A stretch of DNA of 64,000 bases from Diphasiastrum complanatum (Eukaryota; Streptophyta; Lycopodiopsida; Lycopodiales; Lycopodiaceae). Location: the NCBI GenBank assembly GCA_029204225.1, contig CM055111.1:5093403-5157402 (forward strand). Direction: 5' to 3'. Made by a program: the position numbers and the translations under genes. Position 1 is the stretch's first letter, and every line of letters begins with the position of its first letter. Below, piece by piece: positions 1-10,165 of this stretch. The notes beneath the pieces are model-generated. The model searched no databases, was not told the DNA's origin, and was given only the letters and a program-made list of their open reading frames with translations.

Positions 1-168
1 AATACAATTAAAAGCAATTAATCGAATATGACCTCTTCCAGATTTGGAAGTCCATCTTGTAATGCAAGCCAATTAAAAAATTGTTTGGCATTGCATACAG
101 TATACCAACCACAACTGACAGAATCAACCTGCTGGGAGGACTGTAGAATCCAAATTTGAACATTATGA

Positions 169-325
169 GATATCGGATCAACGCGCAGGATGTAAGAATA
201 AAATCTACAATGGAAACAAGCGCGCGTCGAACCGATATCAAATTTTTTTGATTGAATATCGGATCAGCGCGCACGTTGGGAAAATAAACCAATCAATAAT
301 TACAAGGGCACGTCGAACCGATATT
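169..325. repeat. Inverted-repeat cluster 1 (GATATCGGATCAACGCGC-like)
   Basis: Four copies of an 17-18 bp motif alternate in orientation: forward at 169-186 and 256-272, reverse at 222-239 and 309-325. Neighbouring copies could pair as hairpins with spacers of about 35 bases. Related clusters occur at 3638-3825 and 10166-10353, each in the leader of a putative gene. On the minus strand an ATG (165-163) follows the last motif by a few bases, as at gene A, so this cluster may be the leader of a gene lying off the left edge. The repeats are seen directly; the leader role is inferred. Confidence 0.7.
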
Positions 326-622
326 GAAAAATTTATACCTCTACATCAACCATTTTCAGCTTCGAGTATGCTTTTGCATTTGGTACTGGAAAGAGTTTCA
401 GTATTTTCTGTATATGTGTCCTGGCAATTTTGTGTGTGTGTGTAATAGAGTTCATCTTCAAACAAACTGGATTACACACATCCTCATCATTGACGTACAG
501 GGACAACACACATAAGCTCCAATGATCATTGAAATCAGAAAACAAGAAATTTGAGAATAAATGTGAAATCAAAATTCATATTAAAAATTCAATAAAATAA
601 AATATGAAAAATAGACACTTAC

Positions 623-1218
623 TTTGTTATGTATGGCAGCACGAGAATTGGAGCATATCATCGTGCACACTTTTGAAATCAGGAAAATCAAATGCTGCCA
701 TGAATTGAAGAGAAAACAATGCAACATCTATAAACAATGGGGTCTGGAAGAACTCCATCCAGTACTGAATTGCCCCACCTCCTACATTGTCCCCTAGCAT
801 TTTATCCCTACTATCTAATTCACCAGTATCTAAACTAGAAAGGGGGAGACCAACATTGGTCTTCGGCATCCTAAAACTGTATCGAGGACCTAAACCTTTA
901 AGATACGTGCTTAACAATTGGTCATACTGTACATATTGAGAACTATTTACAAAGGCAAGTGCAGGGGGTGACGGAAGTAACATTGATAAACCACATAAAG
1001 AATTGTCATTCAAATTTGATTCTACCTTGACACTACCAAAATCATCTAAATCACTTCCAACAATAGGAGGAGGGAAACTAATATTTACGAGTTTAGGAGG
1101 AGGAGGAGGAGATTTAGGAGGTGAAGATTGGTTAGGAGAGGAAGATTTAGCAGGAGAAGTTAAAGATGGAGTGGAAGGAGAAGAAGGAGACTTAGGAGGA
1201 GAATTAGGAGGAGAATGC
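623..1218 (-). pseudogene. Proline/serine-rich exon of an unrecognised gene
   Basis: The minus strand is open across this interval and bounded by good splice signals: an acceptor with branch-point-like GCTAAC and a TCTTTCTTCTAG tract ending at 1219, and a donor GTAAGTG starting at 622. The first 45 or so codons are a Ser-Pro-Pro/Ser-Pro-Lys-rich, low-complexity segment. It is followed by about 150 residues of ordinary composition (LLSTYLKGLGPRYSF, IQYWMEFFQTPLF, FMAAFDFPDFKSV). An in-frame TAA at 627-629 lies two codons before the donor, so the exon is either terminal or broken. The mirror-image glycine-rich plus-strand ORF at 1003-1236 is a shadow of it. I do not recognise the family. Confidence 0.5.
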
Positions 1219-1239
1219 CTAGAAGAAAGATGTTAGCAG

Positions 1240-2300
1240 ATTCCAGAGAATCCCCAGATGCCGAGCCAAGCCAAAGACACAAAATACCTCTCACCTATGA
1301 CTGAGGAGGTTTCAGAAGGAGGAGAGCAGAATAAGTTGAGAGCTGAGCATGAGAGCCGAGAAATTACTGGCTAGGATGACAGTGAAATATCTATGTGAGC
1401 CTACATGGTGTATCCCAAAGAAGGAACGACCATGTAGGAGCTAGTCATATTTCCTAGGCTTTGTAAATAAATGTAGACCCCCCTTAAATTAGTTAGAGTG
1501 AGCCACCTTTTGATGATGACCTTTAGTGGAAGGGCAAATTCCACATGTAATTTCTAATTTGTGGAATTGCCACTTGGGCTCCACATGGACAGCCTTCTTG
1601 CTTATTTCAGGGCTCCCCTCTCTTGTGAGGGAGCTTTGAATGTATTGTCAAGTTATCTTGAACAAATAAAGAAGATCATCCACGAGTTTTTGATAGTTGC
1701 TAAGCTGTTCATGGCAATGTTCTTGAGTGAAGTTTCTATGAGCATGCTTGATTTCCTTGCATTGTGGATTAACTAGTTTCTTGTTTCCTTGTTTATTGCT
1801 TAGTTGTAGATTAGGATTCATTTCTTGTTTGTGGAATAAGGTAGGAATCATCACTCAAGTAAACTAAATAGGCTGGAATAGTGGTGTAGATCTTGCATAC
1901 TTTCTTACATGCCAGTTCTTGATTGTTCTTGAACAATCTAGGCATCAAGAAATGAGTGTTTCTTGATTCTTAGACTGGCTAAATGCTGTTAGGAATCTAG
2001 TTACTTGTTTCTTGTTCCTTGTTTCAGTAGTTAATCTTGTTCTTGATCGCTTTCTGATTTAGTAGATAGTGGTAGGATTGCTCACTATTTCAGAACGTTG
2101 ATCTTCTTGAGCTAATGCATGTAGCTGAGTATTGGATCTGTGACTCCCACTGACAGGCTGGAAAATACACGTTGCAACCTGAGTAACACTTTGGTTTAGT
2201 AACTATTCTAATAAGAAGAAGATCCATAAGAACCGTAACTACAGAAGAACGAAGAAAGAATGAAGAAGTAAAGAAACCCAAAGAACCGTGTTCACAGATT
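1240..2300. other. Gene-poor stretch with LTR-like character
   Basis: I see no convincing coding exon. The sequence has AATAAA-type signals near 1660 and many short ORFs on both strands, and reads like a decayed LTR or untranslated region. No matching second LTR, primer-binding site or target duplication is visible in the window, so the assignment is weak. Confidence 0.25.
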
Positions 2301-2578
2301 CAGAGAATCTATGAACATTTGGCACCATTCTGCAGCTACACAGACATTAAACCGCCCCAAACCATTCCGATCTGTGCAGCAAAACCATCGCTCTCAAGAC
2401 TTCCACACCTCCATTACAGAGCGCACCACTTTCGTCCTGACTAGCGCGAAGCTCAGTTCTCAACCAATGCTTCACGCTCATTCCCAAGCTGAGCCACGAC
2501 TCTTGTCTGGACCGGACCGCTACACATGAACTCTCGACCGAGCCACTACAGAACAATCCTGCCATGTCTTGAGTTACA

Positions 2579-2990
2579 TCTCAACTGACGCATTTGCTCA
2601 CGTCTCGACCGACGCTTTTGAGTCAAATCTCGACCGACGCCCTCGCGTCAGATCTCGACCGACAACTTCCGTTACAATCTCAATCGACGCATTTTCTCAC
2701 GTATCGACCGACGATCTCGCGTCAGATCTCAACCGACAACTTCCGTTACAATCTCAACCGATGCATTTGCTCATGTCTCGACCGACGCTTTGAGTCAGAT
2801 CTTGACCGACGACCTCGCGTCAGATCTCGACCGACAGCTTCAGTTACATCTCAACCGACGCATTTGCTCATATGTTGACCGACGCTTCACGTCAGATCTT
2901 GACCGACGACCTCGCGTTGGATCTCGACCGACAGTTTTTGTTCCAATCTCGACCGACGCTTCGTGTCAGATCTCAACCAACACCCTCCTA
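2579..2990. repeat. 25-bp tandem array with four-monomer higher-order pattern
   Basis: About 17 head-to-tail monomers of 23-25 bp share the core ATCTCGACCGACG. Four monomer types recur in order, with tails like CATTTGCTCACG, CTTTTGAGTCA, CCTCGCGTCAG and AACTTCCGTTAC. This gives a roughly 98-100 bp higher-order unit repeated about four times. The array is much more GC-rich than its surroundings and ends about 30 bp beyond the stop of the H3-like frame. The repetitive ORFs on both strands are a consequence of the array and not genes. Confidence 0.9.
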
Positions 2991-3019
2991 AAGTATTCAG
3001 CAAACTTGTCATATGTGTC

Positions 3020-3412
3020 TCAAAGCTTGAACACAATGTTGAAATCCTTGGGCATGATGGTCACCCTCTTGGCATGGACAACTGCAACAATAGTATCAAA
3101 AAAATATTTCACCTGGAAATTCTCATATGTTGTGTGCAGCACCTCAATTGCCGTTACCGTCCATCTCACATATGCAGATAGACTTCTTGTCACCTGCCTG
3201 ATGGACCTCTGTATGTGAGATTTCGGAATCAGAAGATTATTTGTCTTCTGAAGCTTCCGAATATCCTTGAGCCAGGGTGGGTCTATTCTTTTGCCCCTTG
3301 GCCTAGGAGGAGGTGGTGGTGGACGAGGTGGTGGTTGTGGATTTCTTTGACCTGCACCTGAAATTGGTATTCCACTTGAATGCCCTCGTGCTGTCTGCTT
3401 GGTCTATGCCAT
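3020..3412 (-). pseudogene. Divergent histone H3 / CENH3-like reading frame
   Basis: Reading the minus strand from the ATG at 3412 gives 130 codons and a TGA at 3020-3022, close to the usual H3 length of about 136. The tail begins MA-stop-TKQTAR, matching the H3 tail except for an in-frame TAG at codon 3; the Lys-9 site reads ARGH instead of ARKS. A proline-rich linker (NPQPPPRPPPPPRPRGKR) follows. The fold region contains IRKLQKTNNLLIP (alpha-N), a WTVTAIEVL stretch where alpha-2 is expected, and an exact HAKRVTIMPKD signature. The tryptophan before alpha-2 and KDF after the signature resemble CENH3 more than canonical H3. No intron interrupts it, so a retrocopy is possible. A splice acceptor-like ACACAG sits just before the ATG. 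The TAG at codon 3 makes it a probable pseudogene; a diverged expressed variant with another start is the alternative. Confidence 0.75.
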
Positions 3413-3637
3413 TACTGTGTAGTAGCGAATTAACCAGAACTAATTTCAAATAAAGTATGGTCACATCTACAATTAATCACACTTCTAATGCTAAAATTGA
3501 CAACGTTAAGCTTTAAATATATAAGACCTTTTTTATATCCAATAATTATAATTTTGGAAAATTCCAAAGGCCAGATTTTCATCCGATAGCTAATCAACAC
3601 ACATACAAAGCATTTGACAACCATAGTATGTATTCTC

Positions 3638-3825
3638 GCGCGCTCATTCGATATTGGATGCAATATGAATGATCAGAGCTTGATTTGATAGATTCTGCAT
3701 AACATGCATATAGGGTCCAATAGTTTCAAAAATTTCGATAATATTTTGGTCCTGGAATAGCGATTCGACGCACGCAGTCCAAATGCAGCAAATACATCGT
3801 CTGCCAAGCGCGTTGATCTGATATC
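3638..3825. repeat. Inverted-repeat cluster 2 in the H3-like leader
   Basis: Related motifs lie at 3638-3655 (reverse), 3760-3775 (forward) and 3808-3825 (reverse). They share GATATC/GATATT next to TCGACGCGC or its complement with clusters 1 and 3. On the minus strand the cluster lies between a TATA-like TATTTAAG near 3926-3933 and the H3-like ATG at 3412. Confidence 0.6.
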
Positions 3826-4145
3826 CCATACGCAGAAAAAGCATACTGGAACGCATAATGAAAGACTTATGAAAATGTTCTGAATGAACATTATCTCAAA
3901 AGGAAAATTTTCGTCTTTACGGTGCTTAAATAGGGCGAGAGATTGTAATAATTCTTCTCGTTCACATTTTTCAATGATATCCATTAATCAATTGTTTATA
4001 ATTTTTTTAATGATTATTCTAGGAGGCTAGTGATTGTCTATTTAATGTATTCCGGCACAGGGCTAATGATGATTCGTTGAATCTAGTACTAGACTAGTTA
4101 ATGTATTTCGACGTAGGTACAAATTAGTCTCATTCTGATTGGTGG

Positions 4146-4150
4146 ATAAA
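4146..4150 (+). repeat. Left target-site duplication (ATAAA) of the Copia element
   Basis: ATAAA directly precedes the left LTR and recurs directly after the right LTR at 10011-10015, as expected for Copia insertion. Confidence 0.93.
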
Positions 4151-4802
4151 TGTGAAAAACTCAGATCCAAAAGATGCTAAAGTTTCATAAAGATCTTGGC
4201 CATGGAAGTTATGCACATCTAGATTGAAAAAATGATAGAAATTGTGATGTTAAGCATACTAAACATCAACTAAACATCAAAATCTGATCATAAGCTTCCA
4301 CAAACAGAAACTTGCTGTCCCTGTCCGTACTTCAGAGCCTACAACCTGCATTTCACACGTGTGAAGCCATAGCAACAAAGAAATCACAATTCTAGTGGCT
4401 AGAATGCAAGATATGAACAAAAAAGTGAGAGAGAAGAAGATGGATCTTCAAAGAGCATAACATTCATTCAATAGAATGAAAATGAGATGTGTACATACTC
4501 GTGGAGATGGCTATTTATAGCAGCCATAGTGCCTCTTGGCCACTTGTCTTATGATAGCTAAAATTGGGGTCCAATAGGATTCACCCATATACCTAGAAAT
4601 TTGGTCAAATAGGAATGCACCAAATTATGAGCCAATAGAAGAGCTCCACACTCGACCTCCTCTAATTAATGTGACCTCAAAAGTAGTGTACACATACTTT
4701 GGGCCTCTACATACATGTATGAACCTATCTCTAACTTTTATTTGGCCATAGGCCTACAAAATCTCAAGTTAGGAAAATACTACTAGTTGACAATTTTTCA
4801 CA
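4151..4802 (-). repeat. 3' LTR of the complete Copia element
   Basis: 652 bp with terminal inverted TGTGAAAAA/TTTTTCACA. It is identical to the right LTR except for one missing base. It contains a TATA-like box (4511-4520, CTATAAATAG on the minus strand). Confidence 0.96.
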
Positions 4803-7800
4803 CTCCCTCTTCAACTAGTTTTAGCATAGATTTAGAAAGTACACCAAGACTTGTTCTATGCTTGAAAAATAAGTCCTTTCCCAATGCTTTGGTAAAGATA
4901 TCAGCCACACATTCCTTTGATGGGACATGTTCAAGCTTGATCTCTTTTGCCAACACTTGTTCTCTCACAAAATGGTAAGCCACCTCGATATGTTTGCTCC
5001 TTGCATGGAAAACCGGATTGCTTGCTAGACTTTGGGCTGAAAGGTTGTCACAAAAGATGATTGGACTCTCTGAAAAATCCAGCAAATGAAGCTCCATAAT
5101 CATCCTCTTGATCCACACCATCTCCTTTGTGCATGATGTCAAAGCTTTGTACTCGGCCTCACTAGAAGAAAGTGATATAGTTGCTTGTTTCTTCGACATC
5201 CATGAGATAGCTCCATCACCTATGAAAATAGCATGTGCATTTATGGATTTTCTATCCATAAGGTCTCCTGCAAAATCTGAATCTGAAAAACCAAATAAGT
5301 TAGGTGATGAGCCTCTATAAACAATGCCAAAATCTTTTGTTCCCGAGATGTATCTCAAGATCCTCTTTCCTAGTTTCCAATGTTCTATGCTAGGATCTTG
5401 CATGAATTGGCTTAATCTACCAACACAATAAGATAAATCAGGTCTTGTGATGGTTAGATATATAAGAGAACCTATTAGCTTCCTATAGAGAGTAATGTCC
5501 TCGAAGGATCTTTCATTACCTCTTATAGTTAGCTTTACATGTGATTCCATAGGTGTATCAATAGGATTTGCATCTACCATATGAAATCTATTGAGAATAG
5601 AAATAGCATACTTCTCTTGTGAAATAAAAGTGATTTGAGAAGTTCTAATTACTTCTATTCCTAAGATATAGCTCAAAAGACCAAGATCATGCACTTCAAA
5701 TTCCTTTTTTAGTGCTTTCTTGATATCTTCTATATCTTCCTTGTTCCCTCCACTTAAAATAATGTCATCCACATAAATTAGAAGGATTGTAACATCATTA
5801 GCACTAATTCTAAAGTAAAGTGAATGATCATACTCACTCATAGTGAAGTTTTGAGAAAGTAGAAAAGAGTTAAGCCTAGCATACCAACTCCTTGGTGCTT
5901 GCTTAAGACCATACAAACTTTTTTGTAGAAAACACACATGATTAGGCTTGCTATGAGAAACATAGCTCTCGGGTTGCTCCATGTAGACTTCCTCTTCAAG
6001 ATCACCATTCAAGAAAGCATTAGAAATGTCTAATTGCCAAAGATCCCATCCATAAAGAGTTGTAAGGGAAATGATTACTCTTATGCTCACCATCTTTGCC
6101 ACGGGTGCAAAGGTTTCCTCATAGTCAATGCCATGCTCTTGAGCATAACCTTTAGCCACCAACCTTGCCTTGAACTTGTTGATAGATCCATCTTGATTTG
6201 TCTTTACCTTGAAGATCCATTTGCATCCAATTGCACTTTTGCCCTTTGGAAGCTCCACCAATCTCCATGTGTTGTTCTTCATAAGTGCTTCAAACTCAAG
6301 ATCCATTGCTTGGATCCATTCCTCTTTTTGCCTTGCTTCATCTACACATGAAGGTACATCAAAAGAAGTTAGGAAAGCATAGTTGGATCCATCCACCACT
6401 TGCTTACCTTTGCCATCATAAGTGAGCCTTGAGGGTTTCACTTTATGCCTTGGAGTTCTCCTTGGAATTTGACTTGAAGAGGCTTCTTCAACATCCACAT
6501 CCAATGTGTCATCAACTCCATTGTCATCAAGCACATTAGTTGCAACAACACCATCATCACTTGAAACAACTTTTGGAATGTTACTTTCATCAAAAATGAC
6601 ATCCCTACTTGTGAACACTTTCTTGATTGAAGGAACATAAATCCTATATGCTTTGCTTACTTCACTATAACCAACAAAAATGCCCTTTCTTGAAGATGGA
6701 TCCTCCTTAGTTCTATCATCAAGAGTAATGTTGAAGTAGCAAATGCATCCAAAAGTTCTTAGAAACTTGACATTAGGCTTCGTACCAAACAAAGCTTCAA
6801 AAGGGGTTTTTCCTTCCAATACAACACTTGGCCATCTATTGCAAAGGAAATTTGCACACAACAAAGCATCACTCCAAAAAGGTTTAGGAAGATTAGCATT
6901 CAATCTCATTGCCTTTGCACTCTCACACAAGGTTCTATTCTTCCTCTCGGCCACTCCATTTTGTTGTGGTGTTCTTGGACATGTGTACTCCCTCTTGATC
7001 CCATGCTCATCACAAAAGGCTTTGAATTTGTTAGAAATGTATTCACCACCATTGTCGCTCCTCAAGCATTTGATTTTGGTTGTAAATTGAGTCTCAATAG
7101 CAACTTTGAACTTGACAAACACATCAAACACCTCATCCTTGCTCTTTAGTAGATAAACCCAACAAAATCTACTAAAATCATCAATGAAAGTTACATACAT
7201 CTTAGCACCTCCATTGCTAATTGTAGTAACACCATGAATATCCGAATGCAAGAGAGAAAAAGGCATCTTAGATCTAGATATAGATCTAGTATATGGCAAT
7301 CTATGTGATTTAGACAAAGCACATTCTTCACAAACATGATTCAAGCAAGTAAGAGACTTGGGAAGTCCCCTTACTACCTCCTTTTTGGCTATTTCCTCCA
7401 AGGCCTTGTAGTTGAGATGTCCCATCCTTTTATGCCATACCTCTTGAATTGACATTTGTTCATTTGCCATGCATCCAACTTGGTTAGCAACAACACATGC
7501 ATCAAGCTTGAACAATTTCCCTTGCCTTTTCCCTTTTGCAATGATACTACACCCCTTTTTGATCAAGCAAGCATCACCATCAAACTCAACTTTGAATCCT
7601 TTGTCAAGCATTTGGCTTACACTAAGTAAGTTCTTGGTAATGGATGGAATGAGCAAAACATCTTTCAATTCTATATTCCTATTTGTAGAAAGTGAAATAG
7701 GAATTGTGCCAATCCCCTTGATTGCACACTCACCATCATTTGCGGTATAGATTACCTTCCTATCACCATCAAATGCCATTAAAGATGAAAAATACTCTTT

Positions 7801-8748
7801 ATGATATGTCATATGAGAAGTGGCTCCACTATCAATCCACCAAGGATCAATGTCTCCATGATTAGCCAACAAGCAAGATGACATAACAAAAGCATCATTT
7901 GAAAGAAGCTCATCCCCACCCTCATCAATAGTTAGATTGGTTTGCTTTTCCCCTTGATCCCTCTTTTTCTTAAAACAATCACTAGCAAAATGCCCTTTGA
8001 CTCCACAATAGAAACATTTTAGCTTAGATCTATCCTTCTTTTTGCCAAAAGTAGAGTGCTCACCTTGGTCTTGCCCTTTAGACCAATTGCTTTTACCTTT
8101 GCCCTTGAACTTGCCTTTAGAGAACATTGCCTCCTCTTCTCCTCCTTGAGATGTAGAAGATGCTCCCACTCTTGTTTGCAACCTGAATTCTTCAGCCAAC
8201 AAGACCTCTTGCAAGTCTCCAACACTTGGTAAACATTTTTGGATAGCATAACTTTGAACAAGATTAGCATGATCATCCAACAAGCCATTGAGAATCACTT
8301 GAACAAGCTCCTCATTATTTATGCCATCATTAATGCATGCTAACTCATCATTCAATGCTTTAACTCTCAAAACAAAAGCATGTCCATTCTCACTCTTCTT
8401 TTGCATACAAGAAAAGATTTGCCTTCTTAAAGTCAACACTCTAGAAGTAGACTTGGATTCATAAACCTTCTTCAAGGCTTCCCAAGCTTCACTAGATGAT
8501 GTGCACTTACCAACCTCTTTGATAAGCTCATTTGTCACATTCATCTTGATCATGTGAAGCGCTTTCTTTGCCCTCTTGTCATACCTCAATTGTTCTTGAG
8601 GTGCCAAAGGTCTCTCCTCCACACCTACAACAATATCCATCAACTCATTCATCTCAAGCAAAGACTCCATCCTTACTTTCCAAGTAGAATAGTTGAGGGA
8701 GGTAAGCCTATCATTGCTTTCCAACATGTAGCCTCCATTTGTAGCCAT
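4798..8748 (-). CDS. Copia gag-pol polyprotein (1316 aa)
   Basis: A single open frame encodes all Copia domains in the usual order. Residues 10-190 are a UBN2-type gag. A CCHC zinc knuckle follows at C245, C248, H253 and C258. The aspartic protease motif DSG is at 306-308 (WWIDSGATSH). The integrase has a zinc-binding H439/H444, C473/C476 module and catalytic D503, D565 and E601, with 35 residues between the last two. The reverse transcriptase spans roughly 820-1070 with D907 and YVDD at 992-995. The RNase H carries D1156, E1197 and D1234. The length is typical for the family and no catalytic residue is visibly lost, so the element could still be active. The ATG at 8748 opens MATNGGYMLES, which matches gag starts in the related fragments. 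The last codons are the polypurine tract itself, and the TGA lies inside the 3' LTR. Confidence 0.97.
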   Translation of the reverse strand: MATNGGYMLESNDRLTSLNYSTWKVRMESLLEMNELMDIVVGVEERPLAPQEQLRYDKRAKKALHMIKMNVTNELIKEVGKCTSSSEAWEALKKVYESKSTSRVLTLRRQIFSCMQKKSENGHAFVLRVKALNDELACINDGINNEELVQVILNGLLDDHANLVQSYAIQKCLPSVGDLQEVLLAEEFRLQTRVGASSTSQGGEEEAMFSKGKFKGKGKSNWSKGQDQGEHSTFGKKKDRSKLKCFYCGVKGHFASDCFKKKRDQGEKQTNLTIDEGGDELLSNDAFVMSSCLLANHGDIDPWWIDSGATSHMTYHKEYFSSLMAFDGDRKVIYTANDGECAIKGIGTIPISLSTNRNIELKDVLLIPSITKNLLSVSQMLDKGFKVEFDGDACLIKKGCSIIAKGKRQGKLFKLDACVVANQVGCMANEQMSIQEVWHKRMGHLNYKALEEIAKKEVVRGLPKSLTCLNHVCEECALSKSHRLPYTRSISRSKMPFSLLHSDIHGVTTISNGGAKMYVTFIDDFSRFCWVYLLKSKDEVFDVFVKFKVAIETQFTTKIKCLRSDNGGEYISNKFKAFCDEHGIKREYTCPRTPQQNGVAERKNRTLCESAKAMRLNANLPKPFWSDALLCANFLCNRWPSVVLEGKTPFEALFGTKPNVKFLRTFGCICYFNITLDDRTKEDPSSRKGIFVGYSEVSKAYRIYVPSIKKVFTSRDVIFDESNIPKVVSSDDGVVATNVLDDNGVDDTLDVDVEEASSSQIPRRTPRHKVKPSRLTYDGKGKQVVDGSNYAFLTSFDVPSCVDEARQKEEWIQAMDLEFEALMKNNTWRLVELPKGKSAIGCKWIFKVKTNQDGSINKFKARLVAKGYAQEHGIDYEETFAPVAKMVSIRVIISLTTLYGWDLWQLDISNAFLNGDLEEEVYMEQPESYVSHSKPNHVCFLQKSLYGLKQAPRSWYARLNSFLLSQNFTMSEYDHSLYFRISANDVTILLIYVDDIILSGGNKEDIEDIKKALKKEFEVHDLGLLSYILGIEVIRTSQITFISQEKYAISILNRFHMVDANPIDTPMESHVKLTIRGNERSFEDITLYRKLIGSLIYLTITRPDLSYCVGRLSQFMQDPSIEHWKLGKRILRYISGTKDFGIVYRGSSPNLFGFSDSDFAGDLMDRKSINAHAIFIGDGAISWMSKKQATISLSSSEAEYKALTSCTKEMVWIKRMIMELHLLDFSESPIIFCDNLSAQSLASNPVFHARSKHIEVAYHFVREQVLAKEIKLEHVPSKECVADIFTKALGKDLFFKHRTSLGVLSKSMLKLVEEGV
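4803..4812 (-). other. Polypurine tract of the Copia element
   Basis: On the minus strand GAAGAGGGAG directly precedes the TGTG start of the 3' LTR. It primes plus-strand DNA synthesis. It is also read as the codons for Glu-Glu-Gly near the end of the polyprotein. Confidence 0.93.
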
Positions 8749-9345
8749 GTTGCAATGATTGATCTCTGATCTTTGACCTGTTCCAATGCACTAAGCACTC
8801 TCTTGAATCAACAAATGAAACACAAGAAGAAATCACAAAGATTTGGAACCTAAAACCTTACTTTTTCTCTCTTTTCCTCACTTTTTTCTCAATTTTAGCC
8901 ACTAGTTTTATGATTTCTTGATCAAACCAAGACCAAACCTCAATATACTTGCTTTTCCCTCACTCCTAAGATTGAAATACACTCTTGAATCATTCAGCAA
9001 ACTGAAAATCAGAGGGTTACATCAATTTTGAAGTTTTTGACATGAAGAAGCAAGAAATTGAATCAAAAAACTATATGCTAGAATGGAAAACTAATAGGAT
9101 CTTGTTGGATCTTGCATCTCCCTCTTTCCAAAACAATTTTTGTCTCCTTATTCTGATAAGTATAGAGGGAATTCGCCCTACTTCAATTGAAATGCATACA
9201 AATGATGTTTTGATCACAAAGATCCAATTTCTACACATAAATCAACAAGATTTTTAGCTAGAAACTTGATTGGAATGCTACAAAAGCAAACTCGCCCACA
9301 AATCTCTTCTAAATCTGGCAAAACCTGCACATTTGGCCGCCTAAT

Positions 9346-9357
9346 GCTCTGATACCA
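9346..9357 (-). other. Primer-binding site, initiator Met-tRNA type
   Basis: The minus strand reads TGGTATCAGAGC immediately after the 5' LTR. This is the classic plant Copia sequence complementary to the 3' end of initiator methionine tRNA. Confidence 0.97.
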
Positions 9358-10010
9358 TGTGAAAAACTCAGATCCAAAAGATGCTAAAGTTTCATAAAGA
9401 TCTTGGCCATGGAAGTTATGCACATCTAGATTGAAAAAATGATAGAAATTGTGATGTTAAGCATACTAAACATCAACTAAACATCAAAATCTGATCATAA
9501 GCTTCCACAAACAGAAACTTGCTGTCCCTGTCCGTACTTCAGAGCCTACAACCTGCATTTCACACGTGTGAAGCCATAGCAACAAAGAAATCACAATTCT
9601 AGTGGCTAGAATGCAAGATATGAACAAAAAAGTGAGAGAGAAGAAGATGGATCTTCAAAGAGCATAACATTCATTCAATAGAATGAAAATGAGATGTGTA
9701 CATACTCGTGGAGATGGCTATTTATAGCAGCCATAGTGCCTCTTGGCCACTTGTCTTATGATAGGCTAAAATTGGGGTCCAATAGGATTCACCCATATAC
9801 CTAGAAATTTGGTCAAATAGGAATGCACCAAATTATGAGCCAATAGAAGAGCTCCACACTCGACCTCCTCTAATTAATGTGACCTCAAAAGTAGTGTACA
9901 CATACTTTGGGCCTCTACATACATGTATGAACCTATCTCTAACTTTTATTTGGCCATAGGCCTACAAAATCTCAAGTTAGGAAAATACTACTAGTTGACA
10001 ATTTTTCACA
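9358..10010 (-). repeat. 5' LTR of the complete Copia element
   Basis: 653 bp, the promoter copy for minus-strand transcription. The TATA-like CTATAAATAG lies at 9718-9727. The termini are TGTGAAAAA/TTTTTCACA. Confidence 0.96.
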
Positions 10011-10015
10011 ATAAA
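10011..10015 (+). repeat. Right target-site duplication (ATAAA)
   Basis: Exact copy of 4146-4150 directly after the right LTR. Confidence 0.93.
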
Positions 10016-10077
10016 TATAGGCTGTAAATCACAATTCGTTATTTGACAAATGTATGGTTGTGATCAACAGGAATTGG

Positions 10078-10087
10078 CTATATATAT
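10078..10087 (+). promoter_or_regulatory. TATA-like box upstream of gene A
   Basis: CTATATATAT about 275 bp before the gene A ATG at 10361. It lies in what was a divergent spacer shared with the H3-like frame before the Copia insertion. Confidence 0.5.
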
Positions 10088-10165
10088 GTGCACCACTTTC
10101 CATATTTCGATTCTCTAATCTTTTATTTTGAACTCTCTAGCCTTCTTGTTTTTCTTCATTCTTCC

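Larger units (their letters stand above)
4151..10010 (-). mobile_element. Complete, young Ty1/Copia LTR retrotransposon
   Basis: All structural parts are present: two LTRs (652 and 653 bp), a 5-bp ATAAA target duplication on both sides, an initiator-Met-tRNA primer-binding site, a polypurine tract and one uninterrupted gag-pol frame of 1316 codons. The LTRs differ only by one missing G (near 4557 against 9764), so insertion was recent. The element is transcribed on the minus strand: its 5' LTR is the right-hand copy. It landed between the divergent H3-like frame and gene A; removing it and one ATAAA restores a spacer of roughly 280 bp between their TATA-like boxes. Relatives of the same gag type are the fragments at 33.1-33.9 and 54.8-56.1 kb. 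Confidence 0.97.

Noticed and set aside
2579-2990. CRISPR array
   Set aside because: Monomers are contiguous without unique spacers and the genome is eukaryotic.
2569-3218. Plus-strand repetitive protein ORFs over the 25-bp array
   Set aside because: Open in several frames only because the monomer lacks stops, and they overlap the better-supported minus-strand H3-like frame.
4787-8769. Plus-strand ORFs opposite the Copia polyprotein
   Set aside because: They are shadows of the minus-strand gag-pol frame and have no domains.
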